DNA of 64,000 nucleotides from Pseudomonas sp. 102515 (GTDB lineage Bacteria > Pseudomonadota > Gammaproteobacteria > Pseudomonadales > Pseudomonadaceae), in contig NZ_JAVHTY010000001.1 in the NCBI RefSeq assembly GCF_031085165.1, forward strand, positions 1,178,001 to 1,242,000, in the 5' to 3' direction. Below, one piece after another: positions 44,291 to 54,004 of the stretch. Within the stretch, counting starts at the first letter, position 1; each line of letters starts with the position of its first letter. The notes under the pieces are model-generated. The model had not been told where the DNA came from, did not search any database, and was given only the letters and a program-made list of their open reading frames with translations. Made by a program: the position numbers and the translations under genes.

Positions 44291-45868
44291 TCAGAGCGCG
44301 GCCTTGGTGTTCTCGCCGTTCACCAGGCGCTGGATACCCAGCGGATTGGCGTTCTGCAGGGCTTCCGGGAGGAAGGCGTCCGGGTAGTTCTGGTAGCACA
44401 CCGGACGCAGGAAGCGGTCGATGGCCAGAGTGCCGACCGAGGTGCCACGGGCATCGGAGGTCGCCGGATAGGGACCGCCATGGACCATGGCATCGCAGAC
44501 TTCCACCCCGGTGGGATAGCCGTTGAGCAACAGGCGACCGGCTTTCTGCTCCAGCAGGCCGATGATGGCCTCGAAACGTTGCAGATCGGCCGGCTCGGCC
44601 AGCAGGGTGGCGGTCAGCTGGCCGTGCAGGCCTTGCAGCGCCTGGTGCAGCTGGGCTTCGTCAGCCACCTCGACCACCACGGTGGTGGGGCCGAAGACTT
44701 CTTCCTGCAGCAGCTCGTCGTTTTCCAGCAGCAGGCTCACATCTGCCTTGAACAGCTGCGGACGTGCCTGGTTGCCTTCCTGGTTGGCACCGGCCAGGTG
44801 CTGTACGCCGGAATGGGCCAGCAGTGCCGCGACGCCCTTCTCGTAGCTCTTGAGCGTGCCCGGATTGAGCATGGTCTGGGGCGCCTGCTCGTTCATGGCA
44901 CCGGCCAGCCGCTCGAGGAAGGCGCTGAACTCGGGCGACCGCACGCCGATGACCAGACCCGGATTGGTGCAGAACTGACCGCAGCCCAGGACCACGGACG
45001 CCGCGAGTTCGCCGGCGATGGCATCACCACGGGCCTTGAGCGCCTCGGGCAGGACCACCACCGGGTTGATGCTGGACATCTCGGCGAACACCGGGATCGG
45101 CTGCGGACGGGCCGCGGCCATGTCGCACAGGGCGCGACCGCCGCGCAGCGAGCCGGTGAAACCCACGGCCTGGATGGCCGGGTGCTTGACCAGCTGCTCA
45201 CCGACGCCACCGCCATAGATCATGTTGAACACGCCCTTGGGCATGCCGGTCTTCTCGGCGGCGCGAAGGATGGCATCGGCCACGTATTCGGCGGTGACCA
45301 TGTGCCCGCTGTGGGCCTTGAACACCACCGGGCAACCGGCGGCCAGGGCCGCGGCGGTGTCGCCACCGGCGGTGGAGAAGGCCAGCGGGAAGTTGCTGGC
45401 GCCGAACACGGCCACCGGACCCAGGCCGATGCGGTACTGACGCAGGTCAGGACGCGGCAGCGGCTTACGCTCGGGCAGCGCGGTGTCGATGCGCGCACCG
45501 TGGAAGTCGCCCCGGCGCAGCACCTTGGCGAACAGGCGCATCTGGCCGCTGGTACGGCCACGTTCACCCTGGATGCGACCAGCCGGCAGTGCGGTTTCCT
45601 GGCAGACCAGCTGGACGAAGTCATCGCCCAGGGCATCCAGCTCGTCGGCGATGGCCTCCAGGAAGGCCGCGCGCTTCTCGGCGCTCAGCTTGCGGTACAG
45701 GGGCGCGGCCTGCTCGGCGGCGCGGGCGGCGGCATCGACCTCGGCCGTGGACGCCTGGAAGAATTCGTAGGGCAGCTGTTCGCCGGTCGTGGCGTCGATG
45801 CTGTAGACCCGCACCTCGCCCTCGCCGCTGCGAGCGCCACCGATGTAGTTCTTGCCTTGGATCTGCAT
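44291..45868 (-). CDS. Alpha-ketoglutarate semialdehyde dehydrogenase
   Basis: A 525-residue aldehyde dehydrogenase of the KGSADH type, oxidising 2,5-dioxopentanoate to alpha-ketoglutarate with NAD(P)+. The general-base Glu is in VFAEMSSINPVVV and the nucleophile Cys in VLGCGQFCTNPGLVIG. The opening QIQGKNYIGGARSGEGE and the absence of a classic GxTxxG run in the usual spacing fit this clade. It is the last step of the oxidative pentose route that the araFGH-dehydratase genes feed. Start has a TAAGGAGTC ribosome site. It is transcribed toward the arabinose operon and ends at a shared terminator. Confidence 0.92.
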   Translation of the reverse strand: MQIQGKNYIGGARSGEGEVRVYSIDATTGEQLPYEFFQASTAEVDAAARAAEQAAPLYRKLSAEKRAAFLEAIADELDALGDDFVQLVCQETALPAGRIQGERGRTSGQMRLFAKVLRRGDFHGARIDTALPERKPLPRPDLRQYRIGLGPVAVFGASNFPLAFSTAGGDTAAALAAGCPVVFKAHSGHMVTAEYVADAILRAAEKTGMPKGVFNMIYGGGVGEQLVKHPAIQAVGFTGSLRGGRALCDMAAARPQPIPVFAEMSSINPVVVLPEALKARGDAIAGELAASVVLGCGQFCTNPGLVIGVRSPEFSAFLERLAGAMNEQAPQTMLNPGTLKSYEKGVAALLAHSGVQHLAGANQEGNQARPQLFKADVSLLLENDELLQEEVFGPTTVVVEVADEAQLHQALQGLHGQLTATLLAEPADLQRFEAIIGLLEQKAGRLLLNGYPTGVEVCDAMVHGGPYPATSDARGTSVGTLAIDRFLRPVCYQNYPDAFLPEALQNANPLGIQRLVNGENTKAAL

Positions 45869-46019
45869 TGTTCTCGACTCCTTATACCTAGGGGTTCAGG
45901 GAAGACCGCTCGCTTGGAGCGGCCTTCGAAAGGGTGGCACGCTCAGTCTCGGAGCGGCCGGGCCAGCCTGTGCGATACCCACTCTAGCATTCGCATAGTC
46001 AGCAGTCATCATACAACTA

Positions 46020-47015
46020 TCAGAGCTGGCGGACCTGCCCGGGCTGGAAGGCTGCCGTGCCGGCCTTGACGCCATTGCTCAGCGGCTCGCCGAATTCCGG
46101 CACCGCGATCTCGAATCTGTCGCCCGGCTCCACACGCACGCCATCGGCGAAGGACAGGGTCGCCGTGCCGAAGAAATGCACATGGACATCCCCCGGTCGC
46201 AGGAACTGTGCGTACTTGAAGTGGTGATACTCCAGGTTCTCCAGGCTGTGGCACATGTTGTCCTCGCCCGAGAGGAACTCCTTCTCCCAGACCACCTGCT
46301 CGCCGCGACGGATCCGGCTGGTGCCTGCCAGATGGCGCGGCAGCTCACCAGTGCGCATGGCCGGACCGAAGCTGCAGTAGCGTAGTTTGGAATGGGCCAG
46401 GTAGAGATAGTTCTTGCGTTCCATCACGTGGTCGGAGAATTCGTTGCCCACCGCATAACCCAGGCGATAGGGCTTGCCGTCGTCGCCGATCACATAGAGA
46501 CCGGTCAGCTCCGGTTCTTCACCGGCGTCCTCGGCGAATTCCGGCAGCGGGATGTCGGCACCGGGACGCACCAGGATGCCGCCGTCGCCCTTGTAGAACC
46601 ATTCCGGCTGGGCACCGGCGGTACCCGCTGCAGGACGACCGCCCTCCACGCCCCATTTGAACATGCGCATGGAGTCGGTCAGCTTGGCCTCCTCCTGACT
46701 GTTCTGCTGGTGCATCTTGTCGCGGGTGGCGGCGCTGCCCAGGTGGGTCAGACCGGTCCCGGTGACCAGGCAGTGTGCCGGATCCTCATGGTCCAGCGGC
46801 GGCAACAGGCGGCCGGCGTCGAGCAGCTCGGCATAGGCCGGTCCGGGCTCCAGGCCCAGGGTCTGCACCTGAGACTCCAGCGACACGCCGGCGCGGATGG
46901 CCTGCAGCGCCAGGGTCCGGGTACTGGTGGCACCGCGGACCTGCTGGACCTCGCCGCGCTCGACCACGCCGACGCGGCGCTGGCCCTGTTGGTCTTCGAA
47001 CTGAATCAGGTGCAT
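46020..47015 (-). CDS. AraD1/FAH-family enzyme, probable 2-keto-3-deoxy-L-arabonate dehydratase
   Basis: A 331-residue FAH-fold enzyme. The C-terminal catalytic part has GDDGKPYRLGYAVGNEFSDH with metal-site acids, ERKNYLYLAHSKLRYCSFGP and a late GTATLSFADGVRVEPGDRFE. It resembles AraD1-type proteins, which substitute for the DHDPS-family AraD in some proteobacteria and convert 2-keto-3-deoxypentonate to alpha-ketoglutarate semialdehyde. Position just upstream of KGSADH supports that step. Ribosome site AAGGAG. An aldolase-type reaction giving pyruvate and glycolaldehyde cannot be excluded by eye. Confidence 0.85.
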   Translation of the reverse strand: MHLIQFEDQQGQRRVGVVERGEVQQVRGATSTRTLALQAIRAGVSLESQVQTLGLEPGPAYAELLDAGRLLPPLDHEDPAHCLVTGTGLTHLGSAATRDKMHQQNSQEEAKLTDSMRMFKWGVEGGRPAAGTAGAQPEWFYKGDGGILVRPGADIPLPEFAEDAGEEPELTGLYVIGDDGKPYRLGYAVGNEFSDHVMERKNYLYLAHSKLRYCSFGPAMRTGELPRHLAGTSRIRRGEQVVWEKEFLSGEDNMCHSLENLEYHHFKYAQFLRPGDVHVHFFGTATLSFADGVRVEPGDRFEIAVPEFGEPLSNGVKAGTAAFQPGQVRQL

Positions 47016-47098
47016 GGCATTCTCCTTGTTGGTTATCGCCTGAAGGAGACTTTACTCGGCGCCACGGGGCCTGCCTAATGAGAGCTCCCTATCCCGTG

Positions 47099-47113
47099 AT
47101 AACCAACGGTTAT
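47099..47113. promoter_or_regulatory. Putative LysR operator ATAACC-AAC-GGTTAT
   Basis: A 15-base perfect dyad 4 bases before the LysR start, with a related half-site GGTTAT at 47031-47036 near the AraD1-like start. Position between divergent genes fits control of both by the LysR product. Confidence 0.6.
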
Positions 47114-47117
47114 TCCC

Positions 47118-48041
47118 ATGCTGCCATCCCTGGGCTCCATCGCCTCCCGTCTGCGCCTGCGGCAACTGCGCCTGCTGATCGCCCTCGACGAAGAAGGCTC
47201 GCTGCACAAGGCCGCCGAACGCATCGCCATTTCCCAGCCCGGTGCCACCAAGGCCCTGCACGAGATCGAGAGCACCCTGGGCGCCACCCTCTTCCTGCGC
47301 ACCCACCAGGGCCTGCAGCCCAATGACCTGGGCCGCTGCGTGATCCGCTATGCGCGGCTGATCGAGAGCGACCTGGCCCATCTGCGCGAGGAAATGCTCG
47401 GCATTCTCCAGGGTGAAGGAGGCCGGCTGGCGGTGGGCGTGATCATGGGCGCCGTGCCCCGGCTGATCGCCGCGGTGTCGCGCCTGGGTGCGGCGCAACC
47501 CCAGCTGGGGATCGAGATCATCGAGGACACCAGCGTGCGCCTGCTCGACCTGCTCGACGCCGGCCGCATCGAAGTGGCCATCTGCCGCAGCAGCGTCAGC
47601 CGCCGGCCGGATGCCTATGACTGCCTGGAGGTACGCGAAGAGCGGCTGGAGATCGTCTGCCATCCGCACCATCCACTGGCCGAGGCACAGGCGCTGGGCC
47701 TGGCCGAGCTGGTCGACAGTCGCTGGATCGTCTATCCGGCCAACCTGCCCATGCGCCTGACCCTGGAGCGGGAATTTCGCGCCGCGGAGCTGGAGTTTCC
47801 CCGCTATCCGGTGGAAACCTCCTCGACCTTCACCCTGCTCGGCCTGCTGCAGGAAGACACCAACCAGGTGGCCATGCTGCCCAGCGACATCGCCCAGTTC
47901 GGCGAAAGACACGGCCTGCTGCGCCGCCTGCCGGTGCTCCAGCGCACCCGCAACGAGCCCTATTCGATCCTGGTCCGCCAGGGCGCGGGGTTGTCGGCGG
48001 CCGCGCAGCTGTTGCTGGAGCAGTGGCGAGCGGCGGGGTAG
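47118..48041 (+). CDS. LysR-family regulator of the sugar-acid genes (GbpR/GalR-like)
   Basis: A 307-residue LTTR. The HTH is at about residues 13-72 (LRQLRLLIALDEEGSLHKAA, then ISQPGATKALHEIESTLGAT), followed by the effector domain (GGRLAVGVIMGAVPRLIAAV, HPHHPLAEAQALGLAELVDS). It belongs to the LTTR group that includes sugar-responsive GbpR. It is divergent from the AraD1-like/KGSADH genes with a dyad between them, so it probably responds to L-arabinose or a downstream acid and controls these genes, perhaps araFGH as well. Confidence 0.87.
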   Translation: MLPSLGSIASRLRLRQLRLLIALDEEGSLHKAAERIAISQPGATKALHEIESTLGATLFLRTHQGLQPNDLGRCVIRYARLIESDLAHLREEMLGILQGEGGRLAVGVIMGAVPRLIAAVSRLGAAQPQLGIEIIEDTSVRLLDLLDAGRIEVAICRSSVSRRPDAYDCLEVREERLEIVCHPHHPLAEAQALGLAELVDSRWIVYPANLPMRLTLEREFRAAELEFPRYPVETSSTFTLLGLLQEDTNQVAMLPSDIAQFGERHGLLRRLPVLQRTRNEPYSILVRQGAGLSAAAQLLLEQWRAAG

Positions 48042-48044
48042 ATC

Positions 48045-48138
48045 GTAGGTTGGGCTGAGACGGCTCCATCGTCGACGCCCAACAGAGCCAGCGCCGAGGC
48101 AAGCGCCATTGGGCTTCGCTGCGCTCAACCCAACCTAC
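48045..48138. repeat. GTAGGTTGGG-type inverted repeat, copy 2
   Basis: Begins GTAGGTTGGGCTGAG and ends CTCAACCCAACCTAC, with a GC-rich interior. It lies between the LysR gene and cysB, downstream of both, where it may serve as a transcript end structure. The family matches the copy at 42734-42802. Confidence 0.75.
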
Positions 48139-48204
48139 GGCAGCCAGCAGGAACGGCCGCATCGGCGGGCAGCCATGGCCGCGCTTATTATCTAAAACGA
48201 CGGT

Positions 48205-49872
<1,668 letters not shown>

Positions 49873-49883
49873 TTAGAGCCCTT

Positions 49884-50210
49884 TCAGGGCAGCTCCTCGG
49901 GCTCGCGCGCATCCGCCGCCCGGATCGCCGCCACTAGCGCCGGCTCGCGTAGCGGCGCCTGCACCGGACCGAGGAAGTCGCCATCCCGGACCAGGAACAG
50001 CGCCGGCAGATGAAAGACGCCATAACGCTGCACCAGACCGCCGCTGCGCTCGGCATCCACCCAGTACAGCCGCTCGACCGGCAGCGTCGCCGCAGGCAGC
50101 ACCTGGCGCGCCAGCCGGCAGGTGGCGCAGCCGACGCTGGTGAAGATCAGCAGCGAGCGCCCTGGCGCCGCCAGCAGGACGGCATCCGCCGTCCCATCGT
50201 CCAATTCCAT
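49884..50210 (-). CDS. Thioredoxin-like protein
   Basis: A thioredoxin-fold protein of about 108 residues with the redox motif CATC in IFTSVGCATCRLARQVLPAA and a cis-Pro in VFHLPALFLVRDGDFLG. CATC differs from the canonical CGPC, so its redox potential and partner are unclear; no signal peptide is seen. The ATG at 50210 is favoured for its GAGGA ribosome site and length; starts at 50273 (ATG) or 50291 (GTG) would add 21 or 27 low-complexity residues. Divergent from the DAHP synthase gene. Confidence 0.75.
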   Translation of the reverse strand: MELDDGTADAVLLAAPGRSLLIFTSVGCATCRLARQVLPAATLPVERLYWVDAERSGGLVQRYGVFHLPALFLVRDGDFLGPVQAPLREPALVAAIRAADAREPEELP

Positions 50211-50375
50211 CGCGTCCTCGTCTCGATCATCGCCAAAGCGCGCCCTCGGGCGGGCGGATAGCGTCGTAGCCATTGTGAGCGGGCGGGACACGCGTTAAGG
50301 TGCCCCACCCTCCCCATCGTATTTTGCCTGCACGGGCCCCGACCTGTCGCAGCGCCGTGACCGACGAGTAGCACC

Positions 50376-51455
50376 ATGGCCGCACAGCCCCGCCTTAACG
50401 ACCTCAACATCGAAGCCAACGAGCCGCTCATCACGCCCGAGCAGCTCAAGCAGGAGATCCCGCTCAGCGATCTCGCCGCCGACACCGTCGCCCAGGGCCG
50501 CCAGGTCATCCGCGACATCCTCGACGGCAAGGACCACCGCCTGTTCGTGGTGATCGGCCCCTGCTCGATCCACGACATCAAGGCCGCTCACGAATACGCC
50601 GAGCGCCTCAAGGTGCTGGCCGCCCAGGTCAGTGACAGCCTCTATCTGGTCATGCGCGTCTATTTCGAGAAGCCCCGCACCACCGTGGGCTGGAAGGGCC
50701 TGATCAACGATCCCTACCTGGACGACTCCTTCAAGATCCAGGACGGCCTGCACATCGGTCGCCAGCTGCTGCTGGACCTAGCGGAAAAGGGCCTGCCCAC
50801 CGCCACCGAGGCGCTGGACCCCATCTCTCCCCAGTACCTGCAGGACCTGATCAGCTGGTCGGCGATCGGTGCCCGCACGACCGAGTCCCAGACCCACCGG
50901 GAAATGGCTTCGGGCCTCTCCTCCGCGGTCGGCTTCAAGAACGGTACCGATGGCAGCCTGACGGTGGCCATCAATGCCCTCCAGTCGGTCTCCAGCCCGC
51001 ACCGCTTCCTGGGTATCGACCAGCGCGGCCAGGTCTCGGTGGTGATGACCAAGGGCAATGCCTATGGTCATGTGGTCCTGCGCGGCGGCAATGGCAAGCC
51101 CAACTACGACTCGGTCAGCGTCACCCTGTGCGAGCAGGCGCTGGTCAAGGCCAAGGTCAAGCCCAACATCATGGTCGACTGCAGCCACGCCAACTCCAAC
51201 AAGGATGCGGCCCTGCAGCCGCTGGTGATGGACAACGTGGCCAACCAGATCGTCGAGGGCAACACCTCCATCGTCGGCCTGATGGTGGAAAGCCACTTGG
51301 GCTTCGGCAGCCAGCCGATTCCGGCGGATCTGTCGCAGCTGGAGTACGGCGTCTCGGTGACCGACGCCTGCATCGACTGGGCCATGACCGAGAAGAGCAT
51401 TCTCGACATGCACCGCAAGCTCAAGGACGTGCTGCCGCGTCGCGCGCGCAGCTGA
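50376..51455 (+). CDS. 3-Deoxy-7-phosphoheptulonate (DAHP) synthase, class I
   Basis: A 359-residue AroF/G/H-type enzyme catalysing PEP and erythrose-4-phosphate condensation, the first step of the shikimate pathway. Segments include VVIGPCSIHDIKAAHEYAER, VYFEKPRTTVGWKGLINDP, TEALDPISPQYLQDLISWSA, GFKNGTDGSL and MVDCSHANSNK. The N-terminal 40 residues carry the feedback-site region, but whether it answers to Tyr or Phe cannot be decided by eye, so no symbol is given. A clear terminator follows at 51472-51500. Confidence 0.93.
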   Translation: MAAQPRLNDLNIEANEPLITPEQLKQEIPLSDLAADTVAQGRQVIRDILDGKDHRLFVVIGPCSIHDIKAAHEYAERLKVLAAQVSDSLYLVMRVYFEKPRTTVGWKGLINDPYLDDSFKIQDGLHIGRQLLLDLAEKGLPTATEALDPISPQYLQDLISWSAIGARTTESQTHREMASGLSSAVGFKNGTDGSLTVAINALQSVSSPHRFLGIDQRGQVSVVMTKGNAYGHVVLRGGNGKPNYDSVSVTLCEQALVKAKVKPNIMVDCSHANSNKDAALQPLVMDNVANQIVEGNTSIVGLMVESHLGFGSQPIPADLSQLEYGVSVTDACIDWAMTEKSILDMHRKLKDVLPRRARS

Positions 51456-51471
51456 TCCGCCAGCGGCTACG

Positions 51472-51500
51472 AAAACGCCGGGCTCAGCCCGGCGTTTTTT
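51472..51500 (+). terminator. Rho-independent terminator after the DAHP synthase gene
   Basis: AAAACGCCGGGCT and AGCCCGGCGTTTTTT form a strong stem with a tight loop, 17 bases past the stop and immediately before repeat R6. Confidence 0.92.
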
Positions 51501-51513
51501 CTTCCGCACCAGC

Positions 51514-51710
51514 GCCTGTTCAAAGTCTCGCGAGCTAGAGGCAAGCAAGGCCTGGGCGGCCCCGCGAAAATGGCTGAGGAAGCGGATCGGACCCGCGCTT
51601 GGGTTTACGAGTGGTAAATGAGCATTCCGACGGGGCCGCCTAGGCAGGGCTGGCGACCCAGGCCATTTTCAACGCCGTTTGGCCGCCGCGCAGCAGACTT
51701 AGAACAGGCT
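51514..51710. repeat. Palindromic intergenic repeat R6
   Basis: About 197 bases, the longest copy. The outer arms are GCCTGTTC-AAAGTCT and AGACTTAGAACAGGC, the middle stem is GAAAATGGC with GCCATTTTC, and the central hairpin is TTTACGAGTGGTAAA with TGAGCATTCCG. It fills the convergent gap between the DAHP synthase terminator and the GNAT gene stop (51712). Confidence 0.87.
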
Positions 51711-51711
51711 C

Positions 51712-51993
51712 TCAGGCCAGCGGCGTCACCTGGCCACGCCGCTCCAGGTAGTGCTCCACATAGGAGCAAGACGGGATAACGCTGTAGCCGCGGCTCTCGG
51801 CGTAGTTCAACGCGTGCTCGGTCAGCCTGGCGGCCAGACCGCGCCCGCGCAGGGCATCGGGGACGAAGGTGCGATAGAAATCCATCGTCTGCTTGCCCAG
51901 ATCCATGTAGGCGAGATAGGCGCGTTGACCGTCGACAGAAAGGTGGAACTGATGATTGGCCTCATCGTGTTCCACGTGCAGGGATTCGTTCAT
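51712..51993 (-). CDS. Small GNAT-fold N-acetyltransferase (YjdJ/Acetyltransf_CG type)
   Basis: A 93-residue minimal acetyltransferase. It has the compact family layout: HQFHLSVDGQRAYLAYMDLG, the acyl-CoA-site core FVPDALRGRGLAARLTEHAL, and SRGYSVIPSCSYVEHYLERR. Substrate unknown; E. coli YjdJ is likewise uncharacterised as far as I recall. Start 51993 with a strong AAGGAG ribosome site; the upstream in-frame extension is rejected. The stop sits 2 bases from repeat R6. Confidence 0.87.
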   Translation of the reverse strand: MNESLHVEHDEANHQFHLSVDGQRAYLAYMDLGKQTMDFYRTFVPDALRGRGLAARLTEHALNYAESRGYSVIPSCSYVEHYLERRGQVTPLA

Positions 51994-52190
51994 GACTACT
52001 CCTTGGCGGTTTGGCTCCGCCTTATCCATTGTTATCGATGATACCCGAAGACGAGAACGCACCCTTCCTGTGCGGGACTGAGCCACAGCGCGTCAGACCC
52101 CTCCGGAAGCAGCAGGTTCTGACCAGCCGTCGCACCGAGAAATCACACTATATCAGGGCCGCCCGCGCGAGAGCAGGCGCGGCTTTGACC

Positions 52191-52229
52191 TTGACAACTG
52201 CCGGTCATCCTCTAACGTTTTGAAACGTT
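52191..52229 (+). promoter_or_regulatory. Candidate sigma-70 promoter and overlapping palindrome upstream of oprI
   Basis: TTGACA (52191-52196) and TAACGT (52213-52218) are 16 bases apart, a fair -35/-10 pair for plus. AACGTTT-TG-AAACGTT (52214-52229) overlaps the -10 and is a perfect dyad. The implied leader is about 210 bases. The rest of the 443-base interval (51994-52436) has an AT-rich patch near 52310-52400 that could hold another promoter. Confidence 0.45.
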
Positions 52230-52436
52230 CGTGGCTTTCAGCCATCCAAGCAGTTGCTGGTGCCGGGTGCAGGCATTCGGGGACGAACACGGGGAGCAGA
52301 GAGGAATTTCCACAAAAAATCCCTCTTCAACGGGTTCACTCAGTTTACTTACGACCGGTAATGAGTAGTATGTAGCCGCAATTTTCCACCTGGGAAATTG
52401 ATCTTAAAACAGGATGTCTACCTCAAGGGGTTTACG

Positions 52437-52688
52437 ATGAACAACGCTCTGAAATTCGCCGCCCTGGCTCTGGCCGCTGCTCTGGCCACTGGTTGCAGCA
52501 CCGCTAACAAGGAAAGCGAAGCTCGCCTGACCGCTACCGAAGACGCCGCTGCCCGCGCTCAGGCTCGTGCTGACGAAGCCTACCGTCACGCTGACGAGGC
52601 CCTGGCCGCCGCTCAGAAAGCTCAGCAGACCGCTGACGAAGCCAACGAGCGCGCCCTGCGTATGCTGGAAAAAGCCAGCCGCAAGTAA
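52437..52688 (+). CDS. oprI: Major outer-membrane lipoprotein OprI
   Basis: An 83-residue murein-type lipoprotein. The lipobox is LATGC with the acylated Cys20. The mature part is one long heptad-repeat helix ([20 protein letters not shown], then [20 protein letters not shown]) ending in Lys, matching OprI of P. aeruginosa almost throughout. Codons are biased to GCT and CGT in contrast to most neighbours, which fits very high expression. It should trimerise and link outer membrane to peptidoglycan. A strong terminator follows. An L,D-transpeptidase gene of the ErfK/YbiS kind lies convergent to it. Confidence 0.96.
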   Translation: MNNALKFAALALAAALATGCSTANKESEARLTATEDAAARAQARADEAYRHADEALAAAQKAQQTADEANERALRMLEKASRK

Positions 52689-52735
52689 GCGCCTCGGCTG
52701 GAAAGGCGAGTGGCAACAGTCGCCTTTCCCGGAGC

Positions 52736-52776
52736 AAACAAAAAGCCCGCCATCTCAGATGGCGGGCTTTTTGTTT
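52736..52776. terminator. Bidirectional terminator between oprI and the L,D-transpeptidase gene
   Basis: AAACAAAAAGCCCGCCATCT and AGATGGCGGGCTTTTTGTTT are perfectly complementary with A and T runs at both ends, so it serves both convergent units. A smaller hairpin (GGAAAGGCGA with TCGCCTTTCC, 52700-52729) precedes it. Confidence 0.93.
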
Positions 52777-52810
52777 GTCTGACCGGCCAAGCGCGCTCGG
52801 CCGGTCGCGA

Positions 52811-53788
52811 TCACAGGGCCTTGGCGGGCGCCTTGGCCACCGTACCGGTAACCATCCCGGCGGGCAGGTCGGCAATTTCCACCGGCAGGCCGTCCTGGCC
52901 CTGGACCACGTCACGCACCGTGTTCCAGTTCACCGCGCTGTTGGCCTGCAGCAGGTCGTCACGCTTGATCAGCGCATTGACCACCGCGGCCTGACGGTCG
53001 ATGTCGGTCGGATCGCCCTTCACGCTGACCGGCTGGTGCGCCTCCAGGTAGAGCTTGCCCTGGCTCACGCCGAACTTGTAGGGCTCGTCGAGGATGCGCA
53101 CCGGGGTACCGACCGGCAGCATGCCGACCAGCTCGGTGACGTTGAAGTTGTACATGCGGAAGCAGCCATGGCTGACCTGCATGCCGATGCCGAACTTCTT
53201 GTCCGAGCCGTGGATGAGATAGCCCGGCAGGGTCAGGCGGATCTTGTAGGGCCCGAGGGGATTGTCCGGACCGGGCGGAACCACCTTGGGCAGCGGATCG
53301 CCTTCGGCGGCGTGCTCGGCACGTACCGACTCCGGCGGATACCAGGACGGATCCTTGATCTTGTCGACCACCTTGGTCACGCCGATGGGCGAACCCCAGC
53401 CTTCGCGGCCGATGCCCAACGGGTAGGTGAACACCGTGTGGCCACCCTTGGGGTAGTAGTACATGCGGTATTCGGCGATGTTGATGACGATGCCTTCGCG
53501 CGGCCCGGGCGGCAGAATGAAGCGCGTGGGCAGCACGATCTCGGTGCCGGCGCCCGGTAGCCAGGCGTCCACGCCCGGATTGGCGGCCACCATCTCGGTG
53601 TAGCCCAGATCGTACTTCTGGCCGAGATCGGCAAAGGTGTCTTCGTAGGCGGCCTTGATGACCTGAACCTCGCCAACCACGTCTTCGCCGGGTGGCGGCA
53701 GGGGCAACTCCAGTGCCTGCGCCGTACCCGCGCTCAGCAGACCAAACAGCGAGAGGGAACCGACCAGGGTCGAAACGCGCGCGGGCAT
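52811..53788 (-). CDS. L,D-transpeptidase (ErfK/YbiS/YcfS/YnhG type)
   Basis: A 325-residue periplasmic enzyme. The signal peptide covers about residues 1-24 (ending AQALE). A LysM-like segment follows (TFADLGQKYDLGYTEMVAAN, PGVDAWLPGAGTEIVLP) and then the YkuD domain with GYLIHGSDKKFGIGMQVSHG and the catalytic Cys209 in SHGCFRMYN. E. coli relatives attach Braun lipoprotein to meso-diaminopimelate of peptidoglycan. Adjacent oprI ends in the Lys used for such links, so OprI anchoring is a good inference. Start 53788 has AAGGATT ahead. Confidence 0.92.
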   Translation of the reverse strand: MPARVSTLVGSLSLFGLLSAGTAQALELPLPPPGEDVVGEVQVIKAAYEDTFADLGQKYDLGYTEMVAANPGVDAWLPGAGTEIVLPTRFILPPGPREGIVINIAEYRMYYYPKGGHTVFTYPLGIGREGWGSPIGVTKVVDKIKDPSWYPPESVRAEHAAEGDPLPKVVPPGPDNPLGPYKIRLTLPGYLIHGSDKKFGIGMQVSHGCFRMYNFNVTELVGMLPVGTPVRILDEPYKFGVSQGKLYLEAHQPVSVKGDPTDIDRQAAVVNALIKRDDLLQANSAVNWNTVRDVVQGQDGLPVEIADLPAGMVTGTVAKAPAKAL

Positions 53789-53864
53789 GGGATGAATCCT
53801 TGCAAGGAGCAAAAAGGTGACGGCGCGAATTGTACACGCCTCGATCGGCGTCCGGCAGGGCCTG

Positions 53865-54004
53865 GAGCCTGCGCAAAGGCTCGCGGGCTAGCGCCAAACC
53901 AGGCGAAAAGACCTGGGGAAGCGGAGTTCACGAGGTGTAAATGAGCATTCCGAAGGGATTTTCAACACCGTTTGGCCGACGCGCAGCAGACTTTGGGCAG
54001 GCTC
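53865..54004. repeat. Palindromic intergenic repeat R7
   Basis: About 140 bases. The outer arms are GAGCCTGCGCAAAG and CTTTGGGCAGGCTC, and the central hairpin is the divergent TTCACGAGGTGTAAA followed by TGAGCATTCCG. The middle stem is shorter than in other copies. It abuts the stop of the next gene (54005) and precedes the transpeptidase start by 77 bases. Confidence 0.83.

Noticed and set aside
45902-45927. Hairpin CCGCTC-GCTTG-GAGCGG between the FAH-type and semialdehyde dehydrogenase genes as a terminator
   Set aside because: Short stem and no T-run; could be an attenuator but evidence is too weak.
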